Positions 11,870 to 23,114 of a stretch of 64,000 bases of DNA are shown in pieces. Made by a program: the position numbers and the translations under genes. The DNA comes from Azorinus chamasolen (taxonomy: Eukaryota > Mollusca > Bivalvia > Cardiida > Solecurtidae): assembly GCA_963576725.1 (NCBI GenBank), contig OY755238.1, positions 31,056,145-31,120,144 on the forward strand, given 5' to 3'. The notes under the pieces were generated by a model. The model saw only the letters and a list, made by a program, of their open reading frames with translations. It did no database searches and was not told the DNA's origin. Each line of letters begins with the position of its first letter. Position 1 is the stretch's first letter.

Positions 11870-12230
11870 CAGTGCTCCCTCTCTACAACGACACCCTTTG
11901 GGATACGAAGATTGTATGTGTTGTTCAGAGGGAGTTGTTATAGGGAGGGAAAATCAAACATAATTAGCTTGTTTGCAGATCCCCAGATCAGGTATATTTC
12001 GAGAACTAAAACCGTTATGCCTCCATCAAACCCAATGTTGTGACCACTCTTTAGAATCGTCACAAAGTGACGATTCTAAAGAGTGGTCACAACATAGGGT
12101 TTGATGGAGGCATAAAGAAAATACGATGGAAAAAGTTGTTTCTTGAGCCTTGTTGTTTCGGAAACTGTGACATGCGTTGTTGTAAGGAGGGAATCGTTAT
12201 TGAGAGGGCCGTTGTAGGGAGGGAGCACTG
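11870..12230. mobile_element. TA-flanked MITE, Tc1/mariner/pogo-like
   Basis: The ends are inverted repeats: CAGTGCTCCCTCTCTACAAC at the left and the inverse of CAGTGCTCCCTCCCTACAAC at the right. TA flanks both sides (11868-11869, 12231-12232). The motif CTCCCTC..TACAAC recurs in inverted form internally near 11928 and 12181. Total length is 361 bp with no coding capacity. CAGTG termini with a TA target are typical of pogo/Tigger-type and other mariner-related elements; the superfamily is an inference. It interrupts a B2 monomer (ATTCATTA / TACCAAATATAAA). Confidence 0.65.
12015..12115. repeat. Long nearly perfect palindrome, 101 bp
   Basis: Two arms of about 49 bp are separated by three bases. 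The left arm runs TTATGCCTCCATCAAACCC ... AGAATCGTCAC and the right is its inverse with one mismatch (CCAATG versus CATAGG). The centre is GTCACAAAGTGAC. It lies inside the MITE. A diverged relative is at 62693-62794 (shared AGAATC..GTC and GGGTTTGRTGGAG), and a palindrome with a similar centre is at 27045-27119. No open frame is expected. Confidence 0.8.
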
Positions 12231-12944
12231 TATATACCAAATATAAACTGCATAACTTTCAGATTGAAGGAGGAATTGTGACACCAACTCCCCATGTTTC
12301 ATGCAAAAATGACAAAAAAACCCTCAAAGTTCAAGGGGAGATAATTCTGCAATAGCCAGCAGTAAACACATGAAAATTACGTCTTGCACATCTACCGTTC
12401 GTAGTTATTATGTTTACCAATATGAATTCAATGACTTTAAAACTGAAGAAGGAGTACGTGACACAACTCCCTGTTTCATGACAAAAATACTCAAAGTTCA
12501 AGTGGAGATCATTCTGAATTGCCCAGCGCTAAATACGTGAAAATTGTGTCTTGCACATCTACCACTCATGGCTATTATGTAAATTAAATATAAACTGAAT
12601 AACTTTCAGATTGAATGAGGAGTTAATGCGACACCAATTCCCCATGTTTCATGCAAAAATGACCAAAAAACTCAAAGTTCAGGGGATGATAGGTCCGCAA
12701 TGCCCAATGCTAAGCACATGAAAATTGCGTCTTGTACATCTACCTGTCGTAGTTATTATTCATACCAAATATAAATTCAGTTACTTTAAAACTGAAGGAG
12801 GAGTTCGCAACACCAACTACCCATATTCAAATGCGTACGGACCGCCCGACAGACCGACCGATCAACCACCTGACCGACAGCCCGCCCGACCACCTGACAA
12901 GCTGATTCCAGTATACCTTCCTCAATCAAGTTTACGGGGGTATA

Positions 12945-13442
12945 ATAACAAAGGGCAGTTATGGACCTTGTACACTGCACATGTGGTCAATGTGTTCTAT
13001 CTGTATATGAAGTTTGAAGTCAATAGCTCTTATACTTTGAAAGTTATGATCCGGACAAGCCAGATTTTGAGAAAAATAACAAAGGGCAATAACTCCAAAA
13101 ATACTGAAGATGGAGTTATGGACCTTGTGCACTGCAACCATGGTCAGTGTGATCTATCTGTTTATGAAGTTTGAAATCAATAGCTTTTATTCTTTGAAAG
13201 TTATGATCCGGACAGGCCGGATTTTGAGAAAAATAACAATGGGCAATTACTCCAAAAATACTGAAGACAGATTCATGGACTATGTACACTGCTCTTGTGG
13301 GCGATGTGTTCTATCTGTATATGAACTTTGAAGTCAATAGCTTTTATACTTTGGAAGTTATGATCCGGACAAGCCGGACGGACGGACAGATGGACGGTTG
13401 ACTCCAGTATACTCCCAAAAAACTTCGTTTGTGGGGGTATAA
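12945..13442 (-). mobile_element. HINE-like element, family B1, minus strand, truncated
   Basis: On the minus strand it begins TATACCCCCACAAACGAAG near 13442, then CCGTCCATCTGTCCGTCCGTC and CTTGTCCGGATCATAAC. Three tandem monomers of about 150 bp follow (CAAAGTATAAAAGCTATTGA, GGAGTTATTGCCC). It matches the plus-strand B1 start at 1939-2130. Its 3' part is missing because the B2 element abuts it at 12944. The open frames at 12725-13331 are repeat readings. Confidence 0.65.
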
Positions 13443-13471
13443 TAACCAAAAACAGTAAATGGTCTATATTG

Positions 13472-13850
13472 TTTTTATACGCGTATTTGAAAAACGGGAC
13501 GTATTATGGAATGGCGCTGTCTTTGTGTCCGTCCGTCTGTCTGTCCGTCAACAATTTCAAACGACTTCTTCTCTGAAACTGACTGCCCAATTGTAACCAA
13601 ACTTGGTCAGATACATACTGTGGGCGTGTGCTTCAAAAGTTGTTAAAAGATAGTGGGCCATTGGTCTTGTTGCCATGGCAACTGTATACAATATCTAGAA
13701 AAATCTTCTTCTCCAGAATGACTTGTCCGATTTGAATATAGTTTTCACCAAAATGTTTCTTAGTTGATAGACTTTAAAATTTGTTAAAAGAATTTTGATC
13801 AAGCAAAAAACATGGCCGCCAGAGGGCGTGGTCATTTTTTCCATATATGG
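13472..13850 (+). mobile_element. Family J HINE-like 5' part
   Basis: It starts TTTTTATACGCGTATTTG with a partner CGGGACGTAT, then GTCCGTCCGTCTGTCTGTCC and CAACAATTTCAAACGACTTC. It has two diverged monomers (AACTTGGTCAGATACATACT, GTTGCCATGGCAAC). No matching 3' terminus is seen; the sequence passes into A1 monomers at about 13850. It is either a chimaera or a J element truncated by A1. GTTGCCATGGCAAC is a 14-bp perfect palindrome. Confidence 0.5.
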
Positions 13851-15145
13851 TAATATGGAATTTTTCATAGGAAAATCTTTAAAAATCTTCTTCTCTGAAA
13901 CTGTAAAGCCTTAGGACCTTTGATATTTGGTATATAGCATGATCTTATGGTCCTCTACTAAGATTGTTCAAATTATGACCCCTGGGCCAAAAATGGCCCC
14001 GCCCAAGGGCTTATCAGTTTTTCATAGGAAACTCTTTAAAAATCTTCTTCTCTCAAACTGTAAGGCCCAGACCTTTGATATTTGGTATGTAGCATGATCT
14101 TATGGTCCTCTACAAATATTGTTGAAATCATGACCCTCGGGCCAAAAATGGCCCCGCCCAAGGGCTTATCAGTTTTTCATTTAAAAATCTTCTTCACTGA
14201 ATCTGTAAGGCCTAGACCTTTGATATTTGGTATGTAGCATGTTCTTATGGTCCTCTACAAAAGTTATTCAAATTATGACCCTCTGGGCCAAAAAATGCCC
14301 CGCCCAAGGGCTAATCAGTTTTTCATAGGAAAATCTTTAAAAATCTTCTTCTGAAACTGCAAGGCCTAGACCTTTGATATTTGGTATGTAGCATGATCTA
14401 ATGGTCCTCTACAAATATTGTTCAAATTATGACCCCCGTGCCAAAAATGGCCCCACCCAAGGGTTTATCAGTTTTTCATAGGCAAATCTTTAAAAATCTT
14501 TTTCTCTCAAACTGTAAGTCCTAGACCTTTGATATTTGGTATTTAGCATGTTCTAATGGTCCTCTACAAAAGTTGTTCAAATTATGACCCCTGGGCCAAA
14601 AATGGCCCCGACCAATGGCTTATCAGTTTTCCATTGGAAAATCTTTAAAAATCTTTTTCTCTCAATTTGTAAGGCCTAGACCTTTGATATTTGGTATGTA
14701 GCTTGATCTAATGGTCCTCTACAAATATTGTTCAAATTATGACCCGGGCCAAAAATGGCCCAACCCAAGGGCTTATCAGTTTTTCATTGGAAACTCTTTA
14801 AAAATCTACTGAAACTGTAAGGCCTAGACCTTTGATATTTGATATGTAACATGATCAAATGGTCCTCTACAAATATGTAGCTGTGGCTTGTGGTCCTCTG
14901 CCAAGAATGTTTAACTTACGACCCTGACCACTGGGCGAAACTTGGCCCTGCCTCAGTTTTTCATGGGAAATATATAAAATATTATTTTTCTCTGAAACCA
15001 TAAGGCTTAGACCTTTAATTAATGGCATACTGTTTGCCTTGTGGTTCTCTACCAAGGTTGTACACATGATTTCTTGTGGTCAAAAATGGCCGCGCCCCTG
15101 GGGTTATCTCAGGTGAGCACTTCAGGGCCTCATGGCCCTCTTGTT
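13851..15145 (+). mobile_element. A1-type HINE-like element
   Basis: About seven monomers of roughly 150 bp (TTTTTCATAGGAAAATCTTT, GGCCTAGACCTTTGATATTT, GGTATGTAGCATGATC, TCAAATTATGACCCC). It ends GGTGAGCACTTCAGGGCC, TCATGGCCCTCTTGTT. The last two monomers are the diverged tail form also seen at 1-437. No A-type head is visible at the left, where family J sequence joins. 15146-15240 is about 95 bp of unassigned sequence. Confidence 0.65.
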
Positions 15146-15240
15146 ATGGAAGTGACTCGAAATATCAACTCTTTATTTAGTACAAAGCTTAATCTAGATA
15201 AGTTACAGCTTATGTTACAATCTCAGTACGGTTAAATAAT

Positions 15241-16989
15241 TATACCCCCACAAACAGAGTTTGAGGGGGGTATACTGGAATCAGCCTGTCGGTCGGTCGG
15301 TCGGTCGGTCGGTCGGGTGGTCGGTCGGTCGGTCGGTCGGTCGGTCCGGCGGTCGGTCTGTCTGCAAAATATTGTACGGCGAACTCCTCCTTCAGTTTCA
15401 ACCCGATTCACTTGACACTTGGCATGATTGTTAATCAGGAGTAGTAGATGTGCAAGACACAAATTTCAGGTCTCTGTGACCTTGACCTTGACCTTTGGCC
15501 TTGAAAATGGTCTTGAAATTGGCTGGCAAAAGCTTGTACTTTGAACTCCTCCTTCACATTCAACCTGATTCACTTGATACTTTGCATAAATGTCACTCAG
15601 GAGTAGTAGATGTGCAAGACACAAATTTCAGGTCTCTGTGACCTTGACCTTGATGTTTGGCCTTGAAATTGGTCTTGAAATTGGCAGGCAAAATCTTGTA
15701 CGGCGAACTCCTCCTTCACTTTAAACCTGATTCACTTGATACTTGGCATAAATGTTACTCAGGAGTAGTAGATGTACAAGACACAAATTTCAGGTCTCTG
15801 TGACCTTGACCTTGACCTTTGGCCTTGAAATTGGTCTTGAAATTGGCAGACAAAATCTTGTACTTCGAACTCCTCCTTCAATTTCAACCTGATTCATTTG
15901 ATACTTGGCATAAATGTTACTCAGGAGTAGTAGATGTGCAAGATACAAATTTCAGGTCTCTGTGACCTTGACCTTGACCTTTGGTCTTGAAATTGGTCTT
16001 GAAATTGGCAGGCAAAATCTTGTACTTTGAACTCCTCCTTCAATTTCAACCTGATTCACTTGATACTTGGCATAAATGTTACTCAGGAGTAGTAGATGTG
16101 TAAGACACAAATTTCAGGTCTCTGTGACCTTGACCTTGAGGTTTGGCCTTGAAATTGGTATTGAAATTGGCAGGCAAAATCTTGTACTCTGAACTCCTCC
16201 TTCACTTTCAACCTGATTCACTTGATACTTGGCATAAATGTTACTCAGGAGCAGTAGATGTGCAAGACACAAATTTCAGGTCTCTGTGACCTTGACCTTG
16301 ACCTTTGGCCTTGAAATTGGTCTTGAAATTTGCAGACAAAATCTTGTACTTTGAACTCCTCCTTCACTTTCAACCTGATTCACTTGATACTTGGCATAAA
16401 TGTTACTCAGGAGTAGTAGATGTGCAAGACACAAATTTCAGGTTTCTGTGACCTTGACCTTGACCGTTGGTCTTGAAATTGGTCTTGAAATTGGCAGGCA
16501 AAATCTTGTACTTTGAACTCGTCCTTAACTTTCAACCTGATTCACTTGATACTTGGCATAAATGTTACTCAGGAGTAGTAGATGTGCAAGACACAAATTA
16601 AAAATCTCTGTGGCCTCGACCTTTGGCCTTGAAATTGGTCTTGAAATTGGCAGGCAAAATCTTGTACGGCGAACTCCTCCTTCACTTTCAACCTGATTTA
16701 CTGGATACTTGGCATAAATGTTACTCAGAAGTAGTAGATGTGCAAGACACAAATTTCAGGTCTCTGTGACCTTGACCTTGACCTTTGGCCTTGAAATTGG
16801 CAGGCAAAATCTTGTACTTTGAACTCCTCCTTCAATTTCAACCTGATTCACTTGATACTTGGCATAAATTACAGAATTTTCTCTATTTGAACTTTGAGTA
16901 TTTTTGTTCCTGTTACATGTTCAAAACTTGGATTTGCAATCAAGGCTGCCGTGTGGGGGTATTCATCACCTTTAGTGATAGTTCTAGTT
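15241..16989 (+). mobile_element. HINE-like element, family B2/K, long monomer array
   Basis: It starts TATACCCCCACAAACAGAG, pairing with TTTGAGGGGGGTATA. It then has a (GTCGG)n run at 15281-15360. About nine monomers of about 165 bp follow, each with TGTGACCTTGACCTTGACC, TTGGCCTTGAAATTGG, GGCAGGCAAAATCTTG, GAACTCCTCCTTCA, CTTGATACTTGGCATAAATG and GTAGTAGATGTGCAAGAC. It ends GTGTGGGGGTATTCATCACC, TTTAGTGATAGTTCTAGTT. The TGACCT direct repeats in each monomer form nuclear-receptor-like half-site arrays. Open frames here are array readings. Confidence 0.75.
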
Positions 16990-18012
16990 ATTTCTAGAGT
17001 TATTGCCCGTGAACTTTTTAGCTCACCTGAGCCAAAGGCTCAAGGTGAGCTATTGTGACCGCCTGTCGTCCGTCGTCCGTCTGTCCGTCTGTCCGTCTGT
17101 CCGTCCGTCTGTCCGTTCACTTTTATTTCAAATGACTTCTTCTCCTAAACCACTGGGAGGATTTCAACCAAATTTCACAGAAATGTACCTTAGGGTGTCC
17201 TCTATCAGTTTTGTTAAAATCATGACCCCCGGGCAAAAAATGGCCCCGCCCCACTACTTTTACAGGTTTTTTTTTTAAATCTTTAAAAATCTTCTTCTCT
17301 GAAACCACAATTTCTAGAGCTTTGATATTTGGTATATAGCATCATCTAATGGTCCTTTACCAAGTTTGTTAAAATGATGACCCCCGGGCCAAAAATGGCC
17401 CTGCCCTTGGGCTTGTAGTTTTTACATAGACTTATATAGGGAAACCTTTAAAAATCTTTTTGTCTGAAACCACATAATCTAGAGCTAAGATATTTGGTAT
17501 GAAGCATCACCTAATATACCACTATCAGGTGTGTTCAAATAATGACCCCTGGGCCAAAAATGGTCTCACCCTGGGGTTTTATGCTACTTAACATCTGAAT
17601 CTGTAACACTTAAAAGGTAATTTCCTCACAGTTATTTCCCTTGTCCCATCAGCATAGCCATAAGGGACAAAGGGAGATAACTGCATTGGAGTTCCAGTGT
17701 CATTCTATTTATATCTATTTATGATAAAATGTTGAAGGTGAATCAGTGTAGCTGTTTTAGAAGGCATAGAAACAGATCTGTCAAATTCCATTAGCAAATA
17801 ACAGACACTGATCCTACAGGAGCCACCTTATCTGGGTCTACTCTGTTTGCAGATGCATGAAAACAAGTTTATATGAGGGAAATTAAGGGTTAAATGAACA
17901 ACTCCAGATCCTTCAGTTCAAAGGTTACAGCGCTCGGCAGTAAAATCTCTCCAGGTCAATGCATGACTCTTAACTCTTTGCATGCTAGTGGTGAAACTGT
18001 GATTACCTATGC

Positions 18013-18076
18013 AAACAGTTTGGATCCAGATGAGAGGCCGCATACTGCAGCGTCTCATCAGGATCCAAACTGTTTG
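18013..18076. repeat. Palindromic GGATCC repeat within A4
   Basis: AAACAGTTTGGATCCAGATG on the left and CATCAGGATCCAAACTGTTT on the right form a hairpin around GCCGCATACTGCAGC. The same block is at 48697-48760 and 56797-56861 in the other A4 copies. It also occurs outside A4 at 50921-50985 in inverted context, so it is a mobile or dispersed unit in its own right. Confidence 0.7.
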
Positions 18077-18849
18077 TCATCTTAACCATATTTTTGCAAT
18101 AAAAAGAAAGTAAGTTTAATTTAAGAATTGAAGCAGATGACAATAACTTTTTGTTGCAGACGAAACATTAAAGGCATTTTGACCTATTAACCCCAGTGTG
18201 TAGTGTTAGTGATAGCTAGATGTTACATGGTGTCTTCCAATGTCTCTCAAATTAGATGTGAGAGATATTGGAAAGTAACAATTCAGCCAATCAAGGAAAA
18301 TGATCACCATCTAGACTTTTGATCTGGGTCCAAACCCAACTGATGTAAGTCATGGTAATGTTTAAGAAAACTGTGAAAACATGATTATGCAATGGCCCAA
18401 CTGATATAAGTCATGGTAATTCTTAAGAAAACATGATAATGCATTTGCCCCCCTAACAATGATAGGTGTTAAAATTACTACTGCTGCCCAAAAAAGCATC
18501 TTAAATATAACATTTTTATATAAAATTTGATGACAACACATTAAAAAGTCCTAAAATGTCTGAATTTTGTATGATATTAATGAAATAACTGAGTAAATAT
18601 AACTTAATTATAACAATAGACGTAACTCTTCTCAATTTCAATTGTTAAAAATACTAATGACCCGTTTAATTGAATTATCATGAGATATTCACACCTAGAT
18701 CTAGAATTATTTCTAAACACCTATTAACCCTTAACCTATTTGCTTTGACAAAAATTGATCTGGGACTACTCTTGTTTGCTAATGCTTAAAAAATTGTTAT
18801 TGCCATAAATAGAAGTTTTAGCTTTGAAAAAAACTGTAAAATCAAATCT

Positions 18850-18925
18850 ATATCTTGTCAAATGTAAACAGAGCAGACCCTGATCAGACAGCTTCTATAG
18901 CAGCCTTCTGATCTAGTCTACTCTT
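18850..18925. repeat. Short AGATCAGACAGC palindrome (family Q)
   Basis: AGAGCAGACCCTGATCAGAC, AGCTTCTATAGCAGCC and TCTGATCTAGTCTACTC form an imperfect hairpin. It belongs to a dispersed family whose best copies have the core AGCTCCTATAGGAGCT flanked by GATCAGAC/GTCTGATC. Further copies in this window: about 19010-19090, 50633-50705, 51819-51891, 52952-53000, 54483-54540, 54838-54905, 56585-56635, 57499-57560, 57655-57722 and 60353-60428. No coding capacity. Confidence 0.7.
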
Positions 18926-19511
18926 ATTTTTAATGTGTAAAACACATTATTTCTCTGAAGAGAAGTTTTTGCTTTGACAAAAACTGTAGAATCCGATCTA
19001 TATTGTGTCAAAAGAAACAGAGAAGACCCAGATCAGACAGCTTCCGTAGGAGTCGTCTGATCTGAGTCTACTCTGTTTGCTAATGCATGAAAACAGCTTT
19101 ATATGAGGGAAAGGGTTAAACGATTTTTAAAGATATTCTTATTGGTCATTTCACACAAAAACTGGCATTATGTACTGCCTAGCACTTTATTTGCCTATAT
19201 ACCTGGGTCAAGGTATAATTGCATTAATTGCATAGCTTTATAAAAGTCATTTGAATTTCTCAAAGACCAGTTTTAGGCATTTTGAGCTAAGGCAAAAATG
19301 GCACAAGTTGTAAACAGTTTAGATCTTGGTCAACCATTCACTTGGTATTAGTTCTGAATCCAGTTCAAGTTTATTCAGCAGTGAAAGGGTGAAAGCAGTG
19401 CACTAAGCTTATTTCATCTGCTAGATTGTTTTCCACTGAAAAATTAACATGTCAATATACATGTATTACTGTAACTCAGGTGAGCGATATAGGGCCAATG
19501 GCCCTCTTGTT

Positions 19512-19945
19512 TTTTTTTAGCTCACCTGAGCAAAGCTCCGGGTGAGCTTTTGGGAGACTTGAATGTCCAGCGTCCGTCTTGCTTCATCAACAATTTGCTT
19601 GTGAACACTCTAGTGGTCATAATTGTAGTCCAATCTTCATGAAACTTTGCCAGAGTGAATGTCTTGATAAAATATTGGACGAGTCTGAAAGTGGGTCAAG
19701 TTGGGTTAAAAACTAGGTCACTAGGTCAAATAGTAGGAAAACATTGTGTACCCTCTAGAGGTCACATTTTAGCCTAATTTTCATGAAACTTGATCAGAAT
19801 GGTTGTCTTGATGAAATCTTTGACAGCTTTGAAAGTGGGTTATGTGAGGTCAAAAAGTAGGTCACTGGGCCCTATCTTAGAAAAAATGTAGTTTACACTC
19901 CAGTGTCCACATTTTTAGCCCAGTCTTCCTCAAACTTGCTCAGAG
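19512..19945 (+). repeat. A2-type element, 3' truncated
   Basis: The head TTAGCTCACCTGAGCAAAGC with GCTCCGGGTGAGC follows directly after the A4 terminus. Two full A2 monomers and part of the A2 3' region (CAGTCTTCCTCAAACTTGC, TCAGAGTG) are present. No 3' terminus is seen; at about 19945 the sequence becomes a LINE reverse-transcriptase fragment. The element is therefore broken at its junction with the LINE. Confidence 0.65.
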
Positions 19946-19954
19946 TGCTTACAG

Positions 19955-22130
19955 TTCTAGTTCATACTGTTATCATGTCAAACTCTAACTTTTGCACACT
20001 TTTGTGGCATTTCTGCTCAGAAATTAATACACAGAAAATGGAGAAAATTCAGGAGAGAGCATTGAGATTTGTTTATGGTGACTATGTTTCATCATATTTT
20101 GATCTCCTATCAAGGGCCAAGCTTCCAACTCTCCACATAAGACGTTTAAGAATTATGGCACAAGAAACTTTTAAATTTTTAGCTCACCTGGCACAAAGTG
20201 CCAGGTAAGGTATTGTGAGGGGGCAGTGTCCGGCGTCCGGCGTCGTGCGTATGTGCGTCGTGCGTATGTGCGTCGTGCGTCGTCAACAATTTACTTAAAC
20301 ATCTTCTTCTCTGAAACCACAAAGCCTAGAGCTTTGATATTTGGTATGTAGAATCATCTAATGGTCCTCTACAAAGATTGTTCAAATTATGTCCCCCGGA
20401 CTAAAAATGGCCCCGCCCTGGGGCTTATCAGTTTTTCTTAGGAAAATCTTTAAAAATCTTCTTCTCTGAAACCGTAAGGCCTAGACCTTTGATATTTAGT
20501 ATGTAGAATCATCTAATGGTCCTCTACAAAGATTGTTCAAATTATGACCCCCGGACCAAAAATGTCCCCGCCCCGGGGCTTATCAGTTTTTCATAGGAAA
20601 ATCTTTAAAAATCTTCTTCTCTGAAACCTTAAGGCCTAGACCTTTGATATTTGGTAAGTAGCATCATCTAATGGTCCTCTACAAAGATTGTTCAAATTAT
20701 GACCCCGGGGCCAAAAATGGCCCCGCCCTGGGGCTTATCAGTTTTTCATAGGAAAATCTTTAAAAATCTTCTTCTCTGAAACCGTAAGGCCTAGACCTTT
20801 GATATTTGGTATGTAGCATCATCTAATGGTCCTCTACAAAGATTGTTCAAATTATGACCCCCGGACCAAAACTGGCCCCGCCCGGGGGCTTATCAGTTTT
20901 TCATAGGAAAATCTTTAAAAATCTTCTTCTCTGAAACCGTAAGGGCTAGACCTTTGATATTTAGTATGTAGCATCATCTAATGGTCCTCTACAAATATTG
21001 TTCAAATTGTGACCCCCGGGCCAAAAATGGCCCCGCCCTGGGGCTTATCAGTTTTTCATAGGAAAATCTTTAAAAATCTTCTTCTCTAAAACCGTAAGGC
21101 CTAGACCTTTGATATTTGGTATGTAGCATGATCTAATGGTCCTTTGTTCAAATTATGACCCCCAGACCAAAAATGGCCCCGCCCCAGGGCTTATCAATTT
21201 TTCATAGGAAAATCTTTAAAAATCTTCTTCTCTGAAACTGTAGGCCTAGACATTTGATATTTGGTATGTAGCATCATCTATTGGTCCTCTACAAAGATTG
21301 TTCAAATTATGATCCCTTGACCAAAATGGCCCCGCCCGGGGGCTTATCAGTTTTTCATAAAAAGCTTCTTCTCTGAAACCGTAAGGCCTAGACCTTTTAT
21401 ATTTGGTATGTAGCATCATCTAATGGTCCTCTACAACGATTGTTCAAACTATGACCCCCGGACCTGGCTTATCAGTTTTTCATAGGAAAATCTTTAAAAA
21501 TCTTCTCCTAAACTGTAAGGCCAAGACCTTTGAAATTTAGTATTTATTATCATCTAATGGTTTTCTACCAAGATTGTTCAAATTATGACCCCTGGACCAA
21601 AACGGCCCTGTCCCTTGCTTATCAGTTTTTCATAGGAAAATCTTTAAAATCTCCTGTGAAATTGTAAGGGCAGGAACTTTGAAACTTATATGAAGCATCA
21701 TCTAATGTTCCTTTATTTAGATTGTTCAAATTTGAAACTCAAGGCCTAAAATTATGGCCCTTGGTTTCATATTGGCCCCAATCTGAAGCTTACTTATTTT
21801 TACATAGAAATACAGTGTATGCATATGTCTATAGTAACCAGGTGAGCGATTTAGGGCCATCATGGCCCTCTTGTTTAATGAGTTGTCTCTTTCTGTTTTA
21901 AAAGATCTTATTCAAAAGAAGGACACAGGGTATATTTTTAGGTATACAAATATTTTACAGGTGCCAAGTGTGAGACTATCCCTTACTGGTAAGAATTCAT
22001 TCAGATATGCAGCCCCAGTATTTTTTTTAATAGCCTTCCTGACTTATTCAGACAAGCAGGCAGCTTTTATCATTTCAAGACCCTAATGGCAAATTGGAAT
22101 GGTCAAGGCTGCTGGTGTAGTGCTTGTAGA
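19955..22130 (+). pseudogene. LINE reverse transcriptase C-terminal part, split by an A1 element
   Basis: The first part (19955-20175) translates with SNSNFCTLLWHFC, KMEKIQERALRFVYGDY and LLSRAKLPTLHIRRLR. These are the conserved thumb/C-terminal motifs of CR1/L2/Jockey-group LINE reverse transcriptases. The second part (21876-22130) continues with NELSLSVLKDLI, VRLSLTGKNSFRYAAP, and in another frame LPDLFRQAGSF and WNGQGCWCSAC, the usual C-terminal end with a Cys cluster. The reading resumes exactly across an A1 element (20176-21875), so the two parts were once contiguous. At least one frameshift lies near 22030. The catalytic N-terminal reverse-transcriptase motifs are absent. Non-functional. 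Confidence 0.7.
20176..21875 (+). mobile_element. A1-type HINE-like element inserted in a LINE
   Basis: It starts TTTTTAGCTCACCTGGCAC, pairing with GTGCCAGGTAAGG. A CGGCGTCCGGCGTCGTGCG run follows. There are about ten monomers of about 155 bp, among the best conserved in the window (CTGAAACCGTAAGGCCTAGA, CATCTAATGGTCCTCTAC, CCCCCGGACC, GGCCCCGCCC). It ends CCAGGTGAGCGATTTAGGG, CCATCATGGCCCTCTTGTT. The LINE reading before (ETFK) and after (NELS) joins across it with only T residues at the junction, so no target duplication is evident. Confidence 0.8.
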
Positions 22131-22624
22131 TAAAAAATTTTATCCATCCATCTAGTTATGGATCTATGTGATCTGATAACTTTAGCTTAATTACATTAAA
22201 TAAGCTTGCTTTACTGGGGATGTTCTATTGATTTGTATATTTTAATCCTTTCCCAAGCTTGCTATTCAGAACCATACATTTAATATGGAAGATCTAATTC
22301 TCTAACCATTTATAATACTGACGATAAAGATCAATCTTACTCATAGACTGACAACAAAGACACAGATCAGGTAAATACTTAAGGATATACATCTGTTCTG
22401 TGTCTCTTTTGTTGGCCTATACTGATATATGTGTAAAATGCTTATACGAGGTAAAGGGTTGACATATACATGCTATTATAAATGCACTGATATATAACTC
22501 TATATCTATATTTTGATTGTTTTCCTTTACAGTCTGCAATTTTGCTTGTCTGCCAGTGTACATACATTCTGTTGCTGCATGTGTATGCTTTATATTAGTT
22601 TGCTTTTTATTAGCACACCTGAGC
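22131..22624. other. AT-rich stretch, no recognised gene
   Basis: This follows the LINE end and precedes the first Penelope-like copy. It contains a weak hairpin repeat (GACACAGATCAGG ... CTGTTCTGTGTC, about 22350-22410) that may be a diverged family Q copy with the usual AAAGGGTTGAC flank. TTTATTAGCACACCTGAGCA at about 22606-22625 resembles the A2 head and may be a remnant. Nothing else is recognised. Confidence 0.4.
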
Positions 22625-22629
22625 AAAGC

Positions 22630-23114
22630 ATATGATAAGGAGGCTACTAGTAGCTTTAAATCGAAAGCTAGATTTATATCTGAATTAAATTGGATCAAAA
22701 AATTGCAAACACCTTTTTCTTTAGGACTGAATGATAATATTTACCAAACTGGAAATATTTCAAAAGAACCAGATATAGATATTTTTTCAATTTTTTCTAT
22801 ACGAAAACGCAAATTTCGATCACATGGCATTCGCAAACATGGTAATATTAAACGAAAATCTCGTTTGAAAATGACTCTTCTTGATCTACATACTTTACGT
22901 CTAACTTCTGGCAAACATGCCATGCTTTCTAGACTTTCCTCCTTATCTATATGTTCATTAAAAGAAATTGACGAGCAAGCCGATAAAATTATTTTTAGAT
23001 CAGATCCTCTCATAGGAACGGCTAGTTGATACAAAGCTTTACTCTACATGTTCTCAGACCGCACATTGACAAATTATCTGAACACCAAAGATTCTTCTTG
23101 AAAATTCCTTTTAT
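22630..23114 (+). pseudogene. N-terminal domain of Penelope-like element, copy 1
   Basis: The frame reads SSFKSKARFISELNWIKKLQ, then a basic segment (RKRKFRSHGIRKHG, around residue 115), and KHAMLSRLSSLSICSLKEID near its end. It is Lys/Arg-rich and probably nucleic-acid binding; I cannot assign a named domain. The frame breaks at 23027-23029, where copy 2 has one extra T (29788 region), so copy 1 has a single-base deletion. The coding sequence then continues out of frame up to the H insertion at 23115. There is no convincing start codon for the element. Confidence 0.55.

Larger units (their letters stand above)
11573..12944 (-). mobile_element. HINE-like element, family B2, minus strand
   Basis: On the minus strand it begins at 12944 with TATACCCCCGTAAACTTG, folding with GAGGAAGGTATAC. 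A GTCGG/GGTCGGG run follows (12835-12900). The body is about 160-220-bp monomers (CTTGCACATCTACC, AACTTTAAAACTGAAGGAGG, CCCCATGTTTCATGCAAAAA on the plus strand). It ends at 11573 with GTATTCATCACCTTTAGTGA, TAGTTCTAGTT, identical in form to the plus-strand K element end at 16950-16989. It is inserted into a LINE endonuclease relic. A MITE and a long palindrome lie inside. Confidence 0.7.
17016..19511 (+). mobile_element. A4-type HINE-like element, copy 1
   Basis: The head TTAGCTCACCTGAGCC folds with GGCTCAAGGTGAGC. A CCGTCTGTCCGTC run follows, then two A1-like monomers (to about 17580). A unique 1.9-kb segment comes next, containing the palindrome at 18013-18076 and two AGATCAGACAGCTTC hairpin repeats (about 18850-18925 and 19010-19090). 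It ends CTCAGGTGAGCGATATAGGG, CCAATGGCCCTCTTGTT. The unique segment matches 47666-50211 and 55797-58140 over its length. The small frames at 17003-17278 and 17894-18085 are repeat-derived. Confidence 0.75.

Noticed and set aside
15281..15365. CRISPR-like short repeat array (GTCGG repeats)
   Set aside because: Five-base simple repeat with no spacers, in a eukaryotic transposon head.
22517..23029. Hydrophobic N terminus (MFSFTVCNFACLPVYIHS) as a signal peptide
   Set aside because: The first part lies in AT-rich flank; the conserved element reading starts only near 22630.
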